Shown: positions 15,763 to 24,894 of the stretch, one piece after another
Layout: each line of letters starts with the position of its first letter
Numbering within the stretch: the first letter of the stretch is position 1
Assembly: GCA_016302965.1 (NCBI GenBank)
Contig: JAEDMP010000011.1
Location: 1-44,557, forward strand
Direction: 5' to 3'
DNA length: 44,557 nt
Source: Bacteroidaceae bacterium
Lineage (GTDB): Bacteria; Bacteroidota; Bacteroidia; Bacteroidales; Bacteroidaceae
Position numbers and translations under genes: made by a program
Notes under the pieces: generated by a model
What the model was told of the DNA's origin: nothing
The model's input: only the letters and a program-made list of their open reading frames with translations
Database searches by the model: none

Positions 15763-16509
15763 CTATTCGATGGTTATCAGACAGGCCGAGACGTTATCAT
15801 ATCCCCCTGCCTTTACGGCTGCTTCTGCCAATGTTTCGGCATCTCCACCTTGGGAAAGGATTTCTGCAATACGGCTGTCGGGCAACATATCATTGAGGCC
15901 GTCTGAGCAGAGCAGCAACATATCGCCACGCTTGACCTCGCCCTGAATGTCGAAGATATCCATATAGGATGTGGTGCAGCCGCCACCGATACAATTGGTG
16001 ATGATGTTGGAATGCTTCTCTTCACCCATAAACGTGTTGAGGGAATGATCAATGGTAAGCTGTCGGAGCTGGCCTTCGCTGAAGAGATACAAACGACTGT
16101 CACCGCAATGCATACGGAAGAAATGCCCCTCGTAGTAAGCCATCGCCACCAAAGTGGTACCCATCTCGTTCAGACCAGGATGGAGTGTCTCACGGTGGCT
16201 TATCTTGCGATTGACGGACTCTAACCAACTCACCATCGCATCGTTGAACTCAGAGATGGAAAGGCCTTGGGGCATGTCATAGTAGAAAAACTCCAGGTTG
16301 TGCAGCGTCTCACTGCTCGCCACCTCACCAGACTCATGTCCTCCCATTCCATCGGCAACAGCAAAGATGCTACGGCTCAACGAGTTGTAAATGACAGTCT
16401 GGCAATTGCTCTCGCTGCGCAAAAACTTGTGGTGGGCGAGAATCATGTCTTCGTTGTTACTGCGGACACAACCTTGAAGACAGCAGCTGGATACGTTGAA
16501 TTGACTCAT
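15763..16509 (-). CDS. PP2C-family serine/threonine phosphatase
   Basis: 248 residues comprising essentially one PP2C domain. Metal-binding and catalytic motifs are intact: RSNNEDM (Asp21), VADGMGGHESGE (Asp53), MGTTLVAM, CGDSRLYL, LLLCSDGLNDM and the final GGYDNVSACLI. Such enzymes remove phosphate from Ser/Thr of Hanks-kinase substrates in the cytosol. No membrane segment is present. It is the last gene of the five-gene cassette, 47 bp after the FHA gene, and is the natural antagonist of the kinase at 20566-23577. A role in keeping FHA-bound phosphoproteins in balance is inferred. Confidence 0.93.
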   Translation of the reverse strand: MSQFNVSSCCLQGCVRSNNEDMILAHHKFLRSESNCQTVIYNSLSRSIFAVADGMGGHESGEVASSETLHNLEFFYYDMPQGLSISEFNDAMVSWLESVNRKISHRETLHPGLNEMGTTLVAMAYYEGHFFRMHCGDSRLYLFSEGQLRQLTIDHSLNTFMGEEKHSNIITNCIGGGCTTSYMDIFDIQGEVKRGDMLLLCSDGLNDMLPDSRIAEILSQGGDAETLAEAAVKAGGYDNVSACLITIE

Positions 16510-16556
16510 ATTGTTTGTGTTTATTATGTTTCTTTGATAGAAGGAAAGTGCAGGAA

Positions 16557-17138
16557 TCAGACAATCTTCACCTGCAGACTCACGTTGGCAATGGTCAGCA
16601 CATCATCGTTTCTCAACGTCATCTGGACATCGGGCTGGATGGGACGCTTATTAAGCTGGGTACCATTAGAAGAGTGCTTGTCGATGACACACCAGCCGCT
16701 TTCCGTATTATAGAAAAGTTGGGCATGAACACCGGAAACAAACATATTCTGCTCAAAATACTGCCGATAAGGTCCTTGACGGCGACCGATGACAGCACCA
16801 TTAATGGCGGTAATGTGGATGTTGAGACTCTCGTTGATGAGTTGGAGAACGGGAGGTTGGCTGCTTTCGGGCCGAATCTCGTCCACACCGGGACGCCGCG
16901 AGGCGGTGACACTCTTGAACACATGGCTCGACATCTCCATTGGAGACTGGAACAAGGGACTGCTGGCTTGAGGCACAGCCTGATTGCCAGGCTTATTCAT
17001 CATACTGCCACAGGAAGTACAACGACGCCCTACCCCCACTCTGCCACAGTTGGAGCAATAGAACAAGGCTTGTCCGCACTGATCGCAGTAGCGGGAGTCA
17101 TTATCGATTTCCTCTTTACATACAGGACAATATATCAT
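16557..17138 (-). CDS. Zinc-ribbon/FHA phosphothreonine-reader protein
   Basis: 193 residues from the ATG at 17138; the ATG at 17165 would add a lysine/arginine-rich leader and is less likely because MIYCPVCKEE is the usual zinc-ribbon opening. Two zinc ribbons occupy residues 4-22 and 28-43 (CPVC/CDQC, CSNC/CTSC). A low-complexity linker leads to an FHA domain (about 105-193) with the phosphopeptide-binding set intact: GRR (118-120), SGVH (Ser135, His138) and SSNG (Asn158). FHA domains bind phosphothreonine. Its place between the AAA protein and the phosphatase suggests it couples kinase output to the AAA machine (inference). Confidence 0.9.
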   Translation of the reverse strand: MIYCPVCKEEIDNDSRYCDQCGQALFYCSNCGRVGVGRRCTSCGSMMNKPGNQAVPQASSPLFQSPMEMSSHVFKSVTASRRPGVDEIRPESSQPPVLQLINESLNIHITAINGAVIGRRQGPYRQYFEQNMFVSGVHAQLFYNTESGWCVIDKHSSNGTQLNKRPIQPDVQMTLRNDDVLTIANVSLQVKIV

Positions 17139-17219
17139 AATTCTTCTTCTCTTATGCTTTATCAAAAAAATATCTTATTCAAGTGATGTTGACTGTAGCT
17201 ACCGAAAGCATACGTCGGG

Positions 17220-20200
17220 TCAGACTGTAATGTCGTCTGGCAGAATCTGCTGGTACGTCTCTTTGGTCACCTGGGAAATGGGAATCTGTGACACACGCAC
17301 CGAAAGTTGCTGGATGGTGGCATCGAGGAGATTGCGCATCTCACGTGCATTGCCAAACGATTCGCTCTTCTGCTGAAGCTTCATAGCGATGATAGCCTGC
17401 AACTTGTACTCTGCTTCCTTGGAAAGATAGTAGTTTTCCTTGGCTGCCATCGACTTGAATATGTCGAAGAGTTCCTCACCATTGTAGTCATCAATATGGA
17501 GACGATGAGTGAATCGGCTGGCAAGTCCGGCATTGACATCGAGAAATTCATTCATCTTGTTCTTGTAACCAGCAATGATAACCACAAACTTGCCACGGTC
17601 GTCCTCCATACGTTTCATGAGGGTCTCTACGGCTTCCTTACCATAGGGATCATTGTCGCCACAGAGCGAGTAGGCCTCGTCGATGAAGAGGATACCTCCC
17701 ATTGCCTGATCGCACATGCGGTTGACAATCTTGGGAGTCTCGCCCATATATTTGCCCACCAAGGTGGCACGACTGGCTTCCACGACACGGTTGGTGGGCA
17801 GGACATCCATACTCTGCAGAACCTGGCCCATCATACGTGCCAACGTAGTCTTGCCAGTACCAGGATTGCCCGTAAGCACAAAGTTGGCAGCCATTTGCTG
17901 TACACCGCTTACACCTTGTTCTGAACGTTTCTTCAGGAACATGCTTTGAACGGCAAGACGGTTGATCATGTTCTTCACCGATGCCATTCCTACGAGAGAA
18001 TTCAAATCTTTCAAAACGGCATCGAGATTACGCATGCTCTCCTGTTTGTCGACGGGCAAGTCTTCGCGCTTGATAAGCCGCAAATCACTCTCCTTCATAT
18101 CTGGATTGGAGAGTTCTTTCACCAAACGCTGGCTTTGACGCTCGATGGTGGCATCATAGATACGGCGGGCTTCACGTGCATTGCCAAAGTTTTTGTCACG
18201 ACGCAGATAAAGCTGTTCGAACAAACGATGGACAGCCTGACGGGCCTCTTCCTCAACCACAAAGCTCTTCTGTTCGGCCATATTCATGAAAATCTGAGTG
18301 AGCTCATCGGGGTTGTAGTCATCAAAGTGGATTGACTGGGTGAAACGGCTCTTCAATCCGGGATTAGAATCGATGAAATCATGCATTTGGTCAGTATAGC
18401 CCGCCACGATACAGATAAACTTGCCACGGTCGTCCTCCAAACGCTTGAGCAGCGTGTCAATGGCCTCGGCACCGAAGGAGTCCTGATCGTTGGACTTCAG
18501 CGTGTAAGCCTCATCGATGAAAAGCACACCACCCATGGCAGAATCAACAAGTTGATTGGTCTTGATGGCCGTCTGTCCGCTATAACCAGCTACAAGTTTG
18601 CTACGGTCGGCCTCAACCAGTTGACCACGCGAGAGGATGCCCAACTGGTGGAACACCTCGGCCATGATGCGCGCCACGGTGGTCTTACCCGTACCAGGAT
18701 TGCCAGAGAACACATAATGCTTGCCCTGGAAGGTGTTGGTCTCGCCGCGCTTCACTTGCAGGTTCAAATAGGCAGCCAGATTCTTGATTTCCGACTTAAC
18801 CGATTGCAGACCCACCATTCCATCCAGCTTGGCCAGGCACTGGGTATAGTCCACCATCTGGGGTGCCTCATAGGGTATATCCTCCACATTGATGGTCATC
18901 AATTGTTCATTGGAAAGCTTAGTTAAATCCTGATGTTCAAGACGTTGTGCCTGTTTCTTACAGATTTGGTCGAAGAGTGTTCGCATCGTACGACCATTGG
19001 CAAAGTCCTTGTCACGGTGGTCATACATCTCCTTGATCATCTTCTTGACCAGGTGCTCTGCATCAGGTGCCAGCTGATAATTCTTACCCTTGGCAAACAT
19101 CGACATAATCTGGAAGAGTTCCGAGGGCTGGTAGTCATCTATATTGAGGAAATAGTTGAAACGGCTGCGGAATCCGGGATTCACCCGGAAGAGATTGTCC
19201 ATCTCCATGCGGTAGCCAGCCGCAATAACTACAAACTTGCCTCGATCGTCCTCCATGCGCTTCATCAGTTTCTCCAAAGCCTGAGCCCCTTGGGCGTCAC
19301 GCTCGCCAGTGGCACTGAGGGGAGCAAGGGTATAAGCCTCATCCACGAAGAGGATACCCCCCATGGCCTTGTCACAAAGGGCATCAACGAGTTTTGGAGT
19401 CTCCCCCTGATAGGGACTCACCATCTGGGCACGATCCACCTCCACCACATGTCCACTGTCAAGGTAGCCGATGGAAGCGAGTATTTCGCCCAATTTGCGG
19501 GCTATTGTCGTCTTGCCGGTTCCAGGATTGCCCGTGAGCACCACGTGCATGGACATCTTAGAATAGTCACCCAATCCGCGCTGCTGGCGTTCAGCATCGT
19601 TGCGTACACTGTAGGCTATCTCCTTCACGGCTTTCTTCACCTCATCCATGCCGATATACTGGTCGAGGTCACCCAGTATTTCTTCCAAAGAACGCTCAGC
19701 GGGCACATATCCACGGATATCCTCTTCCTCAATCCTGCTGGCACTCACGCCACGATTGATGAACGAGGTGAACACATCCTCGGCCATCTTGACCGCCTCA
19801 TGGGCAAAACCGAAAGTTTCGTCCTTGACTTTCAGCCGATAACGGAAATAACGCTCCATCTTATTTTCTGCTTCGGGACTAAACAGGTTGAGTCCATATT
19901 TGCGGTTGAGCGTCATCTTGCATATCTTGTAGAGCTCCTTCCAGCCTGGTGTGGGCAATCTGAAAATATATTTGAAACGATTGGCCACAGCAGGATTGTT
20001 GACGAGGAAATTATCAAGGCCTTTGGTCAGACCTGAGATAACCACGATGGGGTCGTCATCCCAGTGATCCATCTCGACAAACAGTTTGTCAAGCGGGTTC
20101 ACCTGATTGGAATAACGGTCGGGAAGCAACTTTTGAACATTATCGAAGAAGAGGATGCCTCCCTTGGCATTCTTGATATTCTCATCCCAGTTATCGACAA

Positions 20201-20531
20201 AGCGCTGATAGTCGACGGCGTCAACTACTGTCAGTTTAGGTTTATCGATGATGCGATGGAGATAGAAATAGTCACGGAGAATCTCAGCCAGCAGGGTCTT
20301 ACCCGTTCCTGTCTCGCCGATGACTATCGAGTTGACACTCAAACGCACGTCCGCCACATCTTTGCGCGAACGAAGGAATGAATAGGTATCAACTACCGTC
20401 TTCATCTGCTGCTTCACCTCCGATAGGCCCACCAGTTTGTCGAGCATATCGTTAGACATGAGCGGCTGGCCACACCATCGGCAGAACTTGGCAATGCTGC
20501 GATTTTCTTGTTGACATTTCTCACATTTCAT
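17220..20531 (-). CDS. Zinc-ribbon protein with four tandem CbbX-like AAA+ modules
   Basis: 1103 residues from the ATG at 20531, where the zinc ribbon MKCEKCQQEN begins; an in-frame ATG at 20627 would overlap the kinase by 62 bp. Ribbon cysteines are 3, 6, 17 and 20. Four AAA modules, each introduced by a G-x-x-x-VK motif (34-40, 293-299, 573-579, 847-853), have Walker A at 72-79, 334-341, 610-617 and 888-895. Walker B is VDEA or IDEA in modules 2-4, but FFDN (128-131) in module 1, so that site has lost the catalytic glutamate. Modules 2-4 resemble CbbX/SpoVK-type remodelling ATPases and keep SRF arginine fingers; module 1 has NRF. Single-chain quadruple AAA proteins are unusual. Substrate unknown; remodelling of a phosphorylated target is inferred. 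Confidence 0.92.
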   Translation of the reverse strand: MKCEKCQQENRSIAKFCRWCGQPLMSNDMLDKLVGLSEVKQQMKTVVDTYSFLRSRKDVADVRLSVNSIVIGETGTGKTLLAEILRDYFYLHRIIDKPKLTVVDAVDYQRFVDNWDENIKNAKGGILFFDNVQKLLPDRYSNQVNPLDKLFVEMDHWDDDPIVVISGLTKGLDNFLVNNPAVANRFKYIFRLPTPGWKELYKICKMTLNRKYGLNLFSPEAENKMERYFRYRLKVKDETFGFAHEAVKMAEDVFTSFINRGVSASRIEEEDIRGYVPAERSLEEILGDLDQYIGMDEVKKAVKEIAYSVRNDAERQQRGLGDYSKMSMHVVLTGNPGTGKTTIARKLGEILASIGYLDSGHVVEVDRAQMVSPYQGETPKLVDALCDKAMGGILFVDEAYTLAPLSATGERDAQGAQALEKLMKRMEDDRGKFVVIAAGYRMEMDNLFRVNPGFRSRFNYFLNIDDYQPSELFQIMSMFAKGKNYQLAPDAEHLVKKMIKEMYDHRDKDFANGRTMRTLFDQICKKQAQRLEHQDLTKLSNEQLMTINVEDIPYEAPQMVDYTQCLAKLDGMVGLQSVKSEIKNLAAYLNLQVKRGETNTFQGKHYVFSGNPGTGKTTVARIMAEVFHQLGILSRGQLVEADRSKLVAGYSGQTAIKTNQLVDSAMGGVLFIDEAYTLKSNDQDSFGAEAIDTLLKRLEDDRGKFICIVAGYTDQMHDFIDSNPGLKSRFTQSIHFDDYNPDELTQIFMNMAEQKSFVVEEEARQAVHRLFEQLYLRRDKNFGNAREARRIYDATIERQSQRLVKELSNPDMKESDLRLIKREDLPVDKQESMRNLDAVLKDLNSLVGMASVKNMINRLAVQSMFLKKRSEQGVSGVQQMAANFVLTGNPGTGKTTLARMMGQVLQSMDVLPTNRVVEASRATLVGKYMGETPKIVNRMCDQAMGGILFIDEAYSLCGDNDPYGKEAVETLMKRMEDDRGKFVVIIAGYKNKMNEFLDVNAGLASRFTHRLHIDDYNGEELFDIFKSMAAKENYYLSKEAEYKLQAIIAMKLQQKSESFGNAREMRNLLDATIQQLSVRVSQIPISQVTKETYQQILPDDITV

Positions 20532-20565
20532 AATCCGTATTAATAAATAGGTATATAGGTAATCG

Positions 20566-23500
20566 TTATTGGGGATTCGTGTACTTTTCTTTGTAGAGTC
20601 CGGTAGCATCAATATTCCAGATATCAATATCCGGATTGGTGAGATTCATCAGATCCGGATGAAACGCCAAAATTTCGAACACCAGCAAACCAATCATCAG
20701 GCACCAGGAGAGGTGATGGAGAATGGTCTCGCTGGTGATGGATTGAAGATTGTCCTGAACGCCATCGAGCGCACTGAATTTTGAGCCCTTGAAGCGGAAC
20801 GATTTGGTCTTGAACGTGTAGTACAGGGGCTCGAGCAGGTCCGTTTTCTCATCATCTTCAACCACATTCTTCACCAACATCATGTCTGATTTCCGCTCAC
20901 GGCGATAGTCAGTCATAACGGCAATGGCCATGTAGACCAATGACAGCACGACGATCAGCGGTACCAACGCCGCCGGGAATTGGGCGTAGGTCCACTTGAG
21001 TGCCAGCATGGGTATGAGCGAACTGAAAAAACCGACAAGGGCCTGCAACAGAATGACAATAATACCCGCACCCTTAAAGAACGAGCGCACGGCCATAATG
21101 GCAGCTGTGGCTCCACCCACAGGCAGCATGATAGTTGTGACGGCATGGTGAAGGAGGTATTCGGGATTGGAAATACCATAGCGCATAATCAGGAAGAGCC
21201 AGGAGATGCTGAGCAGATAGAACAATACCACCCAAATACGGATGGAAGCCTGGGCACGCCTGACCGTCGATTTCACCTCGTCATACTTCTTCTTGGTGGC
21301 ATCGCGGGCCATCTGATAGCGGTGGAAATAAACATGCTGTGCATTGAACAGCCCCAATGCCTCTATCCACTTCACAAGTTCGCGCTCATAGCTATACGGA
21401 TCAGAGAAGTCGGCATCCGGATTCTCATGATAGAACACGGAAAGCCACTGGGCAAAGATTCCCTTGTTCAGTTCCGTTCGTATCTCAGACCGATATTTGC
21501 TGGCTATCTGAAGCCCGTCCTTCAACAGGTCACCACATGGCATGACATACTGAGGAACGGAACCCAGAATGCGACAGGTTCGGTAAGCAGCAGTATAGAG
21601 GTCATACGCACTATAGCGGTCGCGGTTCTCATCGCTCTTCAGGTCGAAACTGCGGTCAATCAGCGACAACTGCTTAGACCATCCATGCAACTGTGCATAA
21701 TAATGGAAACGTCCCTGAGGATTGGAGAAATCTTCAATCTGACGGGCAAACTCCTCCTCGCTGACGTGCTGACAACGCTTCATGATATCGCACAGCAAAT
21801 CACCGACTTTCTCTGGCGTGTCTGCTTCGCACAAATCGTAGGCAGCCCCCTTGTCAAGGTTATAGAGTACCTTATAGGCCAAGGTCTTTGAATATTCCTG
21901 GTTCTCAATCAACAGATGAATAGACTCACAGATGATCGGATCAATGCGTCCGTACATCCACGACAACAGACGGCCGTCGCAGAGGCTATGCCATGCATCC
22001 TCGGTAAGCTGGGCACTACCAAAAGTAGAGACAATCTCCTGAAGTGTTGATGTAGGATACTTGGGGAGGAAGGGCAAATCGGTATCCAGCTCATACACGC
22101 ATCGGGCCACCGCAATCTTCAAATCGGCAGACGGCTTGGAGAAATAGCTGCGCATACGGTTGACATTCGCCTTTGTATGAGACTCGAGATACAACCAGAG
22201 GATATCGTTGGTGTTCTTCAGGCGGATAGCATACTCGTCGGCATATTGCATCAGCAGAGACACGATACCTTGGGTATCATCACAGCGATTTCCATGCATG
22301 TCGCAATAAGGATAGGTGGGCTCCATGGTGTAGATGGCTGCCATGAGTCCCGCCTCTTGGTCGAGAGGATACCGATTCTTCACGATATCCTTCAGGGCTA
22401 TACTCAACTTGGTATTGCCCGACATCTCCAACCAATTGACGATACGGCCGCTGTAGAGATAATTGCGGGCAATGGGCTCGTTGTCGAGCAACATGGGTAT
22501 CAAGTCGTGGATATTGTCGGCCACGAGGTTTCGTTCCGGGTCGACCACAAACGACTTGTATTTCAGCCAAGGCGAAGAGAGGTCGATATCCGGGGATTCT
22601 CCCAGGAACCATTTCTCTACCTGTTCATACGCCCATCGTTTTGAAGCATCTACTGCAGTCAGACCCTGCACAATCATCCTGACACGTTCCGGCAAATCCT
22701 GAACACCAGGAATACGGCCTTCATTCTTCAGCTTCATCATGCTACGCTCATTGGCATTGAGGGGTTTTTCCCCCGTCCAAATAGCCAACAGCGTCATTCC
22801 CAACGAGTAGTAATCAGCGGCAGGCGATATTTCCACTTCGCCATCTATGACGTCGGTGTACATCTCTGGCGCCGCATAGATGGGCGTGCGTGCCTGAGTA
22901 GTACGGATACAAACCTCATCAGCCGACATCACAGCCGAAATGCCGAAATCGGCAATGGCAATCTGGGTCTGCGCCTTGTCACGGAAGAATATATTACCGG
23001 GTTTGATATCCTTATGAATCAAACGATTGTTATGGCAATAGGCCAAGGCTGCCGCACACTGAAGGGCAATACGGCGGAAAAGGTTCATGTTACCTTGAAC
23101 ACGGAAGCCTGCCATTGTCCCTCCGGGTAGATATTCCATCAGTTCATAGTCACGGTTTTTTCCGTCAACATAGGTTTTGCCAAAATCAAAGAGTTTCACT
23201 ATCATCTCGAAACTCATGTTGGAAACAACCTTCAGCAAGTTGCGGTTGACTGTGAAATTGGGATAGTAAACCTTCAGCACACGCTCTTCACCCTCGTAGG
23301 TGCCAAGAAAGACCTGAGCCTCTCCGGAATTGTCACTCAGACAACTCTTGACCATAAACGGTTTGCCCCGTAGCATTATCTGCTCGCCTTGAGGTTCTTC
23401 ACCCAATTGAGTCGGACTACTCGCCACTCTTGTAGAATCCAAAGTGGAGTCGGCAGCTGAATGCATGGCAGGTTTCAAGGTCGAACCACCCCAGGTATCC

Positions 23501-23577
23501 CCCTTGGAGCCTGACGGGGAGGCTGGTGTCTGAGGCACCTTCTGTGTAGTGACCAGACGAATCGTTTTGTCATCCAT
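20566..23577 (-). CDS. Hanks-type Ser/Thr kinase with C-terminal membrane domain
   Basis: 1003 residues from the ATG at 23577, which overlaps the upstream stop as ATGGATGA; ATGs at 23586 and 23592 are alternatives. After a Ser/Thr-rich N-terminus (1-65) comes an active-looking kinase domain (about 75-325): VLK Lys102, HKDIKPGN with Asp190, DFG 210-212, APE 236-238. The HKD form replaces the arginine of HRD. Residues 330-778 are an unrecognised mostly helical region with scattered Cys. Five hydrophobic segments follow (about 779-798, 810-828, 838-860, 868-888, 950-971). The kinase is thus N-terminal and cytoplasmic, tethered by its C-terminus. No PASTA or sensor domain is seen. It is the only apparently active kinase of the cassette. 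Confidence 0.9.
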   Translation of the reverse strand: MDDKTIRLVTTQKVPQTPASPSGSKGDTWGGSTLKPAMHSAADSTLDSTRVASSPTQLGEEPQGEQIMLRGKPFMVKSCLSDNSGEAQVFLGTYEGEERVLKVYYPNFTVNRNLLKVVSNMSFEMIVKLFDFGKTYVDGKNRDYELMEYLPGGTMAGFRVQGNMNLFRRIALQCAAALAYCHNNRLIHKDIKPGNIFFRDKAQTQIAIADFGISAVMSADEVCIRTTQARTPIYAAPEMYTDVIDGEVEISPAADYYSLGMTLLAIWTGEKPLNANERSMMKLKNEGRIPGVQDLPERVRMIVQGLTAVDASKRWAYEQVEKWFLGESPDIDLSSPWLKYKSFVVDPERNLVADNIHDLIPMLLDNEPIARNYLYSGRIVNWLEMSGNTKLSIALKDIVKNRYPLDQEAGLMAAIYTMEPTYPYCDMHGNRCDDTQGIVSLLMQYADEYAIRLKNTNDILWLYLESHTKANVNRMRSYFSKPSADLKIAVARCVYELDTDLPFLPKYPTSTLQEIVSTFGSAQLTEDAWHSLCDGRLLSWMYGRIDPIICESIHLLIENQEYSKTLAYKVLYNLDKGAAYDLCEADTPEKVGDLLCDIMKRCQHVSEEEFARQIEDFSNPQGRFHYYAQLHGWSKQLSLIDRSFDLKSDENRDRYSAYDLYTAAYRTCRILGSVPQYVMPCGDLLKDGLQIASKYRSEIRTELNKGIFAQWLSVFYHENPDADFSDPYSYERELVKWIEALGLFNAQHVYFHRYQMARDATKKKYDEVKSTVRRAQASIRIWVVLFYLLSISWLFLIMRYGISNPEYLLHHAVTTIMLPVGGATAAIMAVRSFFKGAGIIVILLQALVGFFSSLIPMLALKWTYAQFPAALVPLIVVLSLVYMAIAVMTDYRRERKSDMMLVKNVVEDDEKTDLLEPLYYTFKTKSFRFKGSKFSALDGVQDNLQSITSETILHHLSWCLMIGLLVFEILAFHPDLMNLTNPDIDIWNIDATGLYKEKYTNPQ

Positions 23578-24508
23578 TGGTTGCATTGTCATCTTTGATT
23601 TGATCCATACTACCTTTGCCCAAGATAATCCACTTGCCACCCAAGTGAGGTTTGGCGCAGCCACAAGGACTGCTGTGTAGCGCATGTTTGTAATTACACT
23701 GCCAGGCCAGACGAACGCCTTGAGGCTTGCTGGCCATCGCATAATTGCGCGCAACAGCCGGAGAGGGAGTGGCCTGGATGGCGAAGTTATCGAGCAGAGC
23801 TATCAGTTTCTCTATGCTCTCCGCTTTCTTACGGGCCAGTTCTTCGGCACTCATCCGTTCATGTCTGCGGTCGGCAAGTTTCTCTATCTGGTCGCCGTCA
23901 TTCTTCAACAGGTCGAACACGCGATTGCGCAGCTGCTGGTTCAGGCTGTCCATCTGTCTGTCAGCCTCATTATTGAAAGGCAAGGCCTTGTCCAACTCTT
24001 GCAAGGTGTCAGATACAGCTACCATCTCACGGTATTCAGGAGTGCTCTGCAGACTCCTCATGAGCACCTTCGCTTCATCGGTAAGGGCTGTTCCGCATTT
24101 CTTGCAGAAGGAGAACTCATTGATGGTGTGACAGGTGGGACAAACGACTCCTCCACGGGGACTACCGCACTGAGGACAATAGGCTTCCTCCTGAGCCAAC
24201 GCAGTACCACAGAAAGAACAAACATCCGGACGAATATAACGGTGGCACACCTCGCAAAAATCCGCATCCACATCGGCATGGGCACCACAATAAGGACATT
24301 CGGTGGAGCGCCCCTGCCGAATAGCCTGAGCCTGCTGAACCTGATAAGCGGGCTGCTGGAAATCAGGGCGGTTTGTTTCTGCACGCTGGTAGCCTTCATG
24401 CAGCATCGTTCTGCCCGAAACGGGCGACTCTTGATAGCCGGAACTCATGCCCGAAGAAGACTCGCCGGCATGGTCAGGACTTATGTCGATTATTCTGTCG
24501 TTTGTCAT
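23570..24508 (-). CDS. Multi-zinc-ribbon scaffold protein of the kinase cassette
   Basis: 312 residues, first gene of the cassette. An N-terminal disordered Ser/Gln-rich tail (1-68) precedes six CxxC pairs (71-74, 85-88, 97-100, 111-114, 123-126, 135-138), enough for three zinc ribbons. A charged helical, probably coiled-coil region (about 145-250) follows and ends in a separate Cys/His cluster (WQCNYKHALHSSPCGC) at about 270-285 and a GGKW turn. No enzyme motif is present, so a protein-binding or scaffold role is inferred. Its stop overlaps the kinase start by 8 bp, implying coupled translation. The family is not one I can name; the zinc-ribbon assignment itself is secure. Confidence 0.85.
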   Translation of the reverse strand: MTNDRIIDISPDHAGESSSGMSSGYQESPVSGRTMLHEGYQRAETNRPDFQQPAYQVQQAQAIRQGRSTECPYCGAHADVDADFCEVCHRYIRPDVCSFCGTALAQEEAYCPQCGSPRGGVVCPTCHTINEFSFCKKCGTALTDEAKVLMRSLQSTPEYREMVAVSDTLQELDKALPFNNEADRQMDSLNQQLRNRVFDLLKNDGDQIEKLADRRHERMSAEELARKKAESIEKLIALLDNFAIQATPSPAVARNYAMASKPQGVRLAWQCNYKHALHSSPCGCAKPHLGGKWIILGKGSMDQIKDDNATNG

Positions 24509-24546
24509 AATATGTGAGTTGATTGATTTCTATGCTATAATATCTG

Positions 24547-24554
24547 CAAAGATA
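24547..24554 (-). promoter_or_regulatory. -7 box of the phosphosignalling cassette
   Basis: Minus strand TATCTTTG lies 38 bp before the ATG at 24508 and about 100 bp from the oppositely directed tRNA promoter. No TTG is present at 19-20 bp, so the promoter may be weak or activator-dependent. Confidence 0.6.
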
Positions 24555-24645
24555 CGAAAATTTATTGATTGACATTAAAAAAAAGAAGGAAATTGTAAAA
24601 AAGGAGTAAAAAAACAGTCTTTATCGAATGAAAAGCATCATTTTT

Positions 24646-24677
24646 TTTGGTTTATTGGGGAACTATTTGTAACTTTG
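24646..24677 (+). promoter_or_regulatory. Consensus promoter for tRNA-Gly
   Basis: TTTG (24646-24649), 20-bp spacer, TAACTTTG (24670-24677). The -7 box ends 55 bp upstream of the tRNA, leaving a 5' leader for processing. Confidence 0.75.
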
Positions 24678-24732
24678 CCCTCGATTTGAAGACACCGATT
24701 ACCAATCAGCAGGTCGGACACGAAGAAAACAA

Positions 24733-24805
24733 GCGATAGTAACTCAGTTGGTAGAGCGCAACCTTCCCAAGGTTGAAGTCGCGGGTTCGAGCCCCGTCTA
24801 TCGCT
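24733..24805 (+). tRNA. tRNA-Gly (CCC anticodon)
   Basis: 73 nt fold into a full cloverleaf: acceptor GCGATAG/CTATCGC, D loop AGTTGGTA, anticodon stem CAACC/GGTTG with loop TTCCCAA (anticodon CCC, read at GGG codons), and T arm GCGGG-TTCGAGC-CCCGT. The discriminator base is T, as in bacterial glycine tRNAs. CCA is not encoded. Confidence 0.95.
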
Positions 24806-24807
24806 CA

Positions 24808-24870
24808 AAAAAAAAGAATCATGCCATACAGTCATCGAAACAAATCCTGTATGGCATGATTCTTTTTTTT
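24808..24870. terminator. Bidirectional terminator, 24-bp perfect stem
   Basis: Arms 24808-24831 and 24847-24870 are exact reverse complements (A8-GAATCATGCCATACAG and its complement) with a 15-nt loop. It ends both the tRNA transcript (+) and the convergent permease gene finishing at 24895 (-). Confidence 0.93.
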
Positions 24871-24894
24871 GTAATCACCGGAACATAGGAAGAA

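Noticed and set aside
20531..20627. Extended N-terminus of the AAA protein
   Set aside because: It would overlap the kinase end, and the zinc ribbon opening MKCEKC at 20531 is the natural start.
15763..24508. TerY-P triad or T6SS/T7SS regulatory module
   Set aside because: Kinase, PP2C and zinc ribbons fit, but no vWA (TerY), TerD/TerC or secretion-apparatus gene lies in or next to the cluster.
24733..24805. tRNA-Gly as an integration site for a genomic island
   Set aside because: No integrase gene, and no duplicate of the tRNA 3' end was seen in the window.
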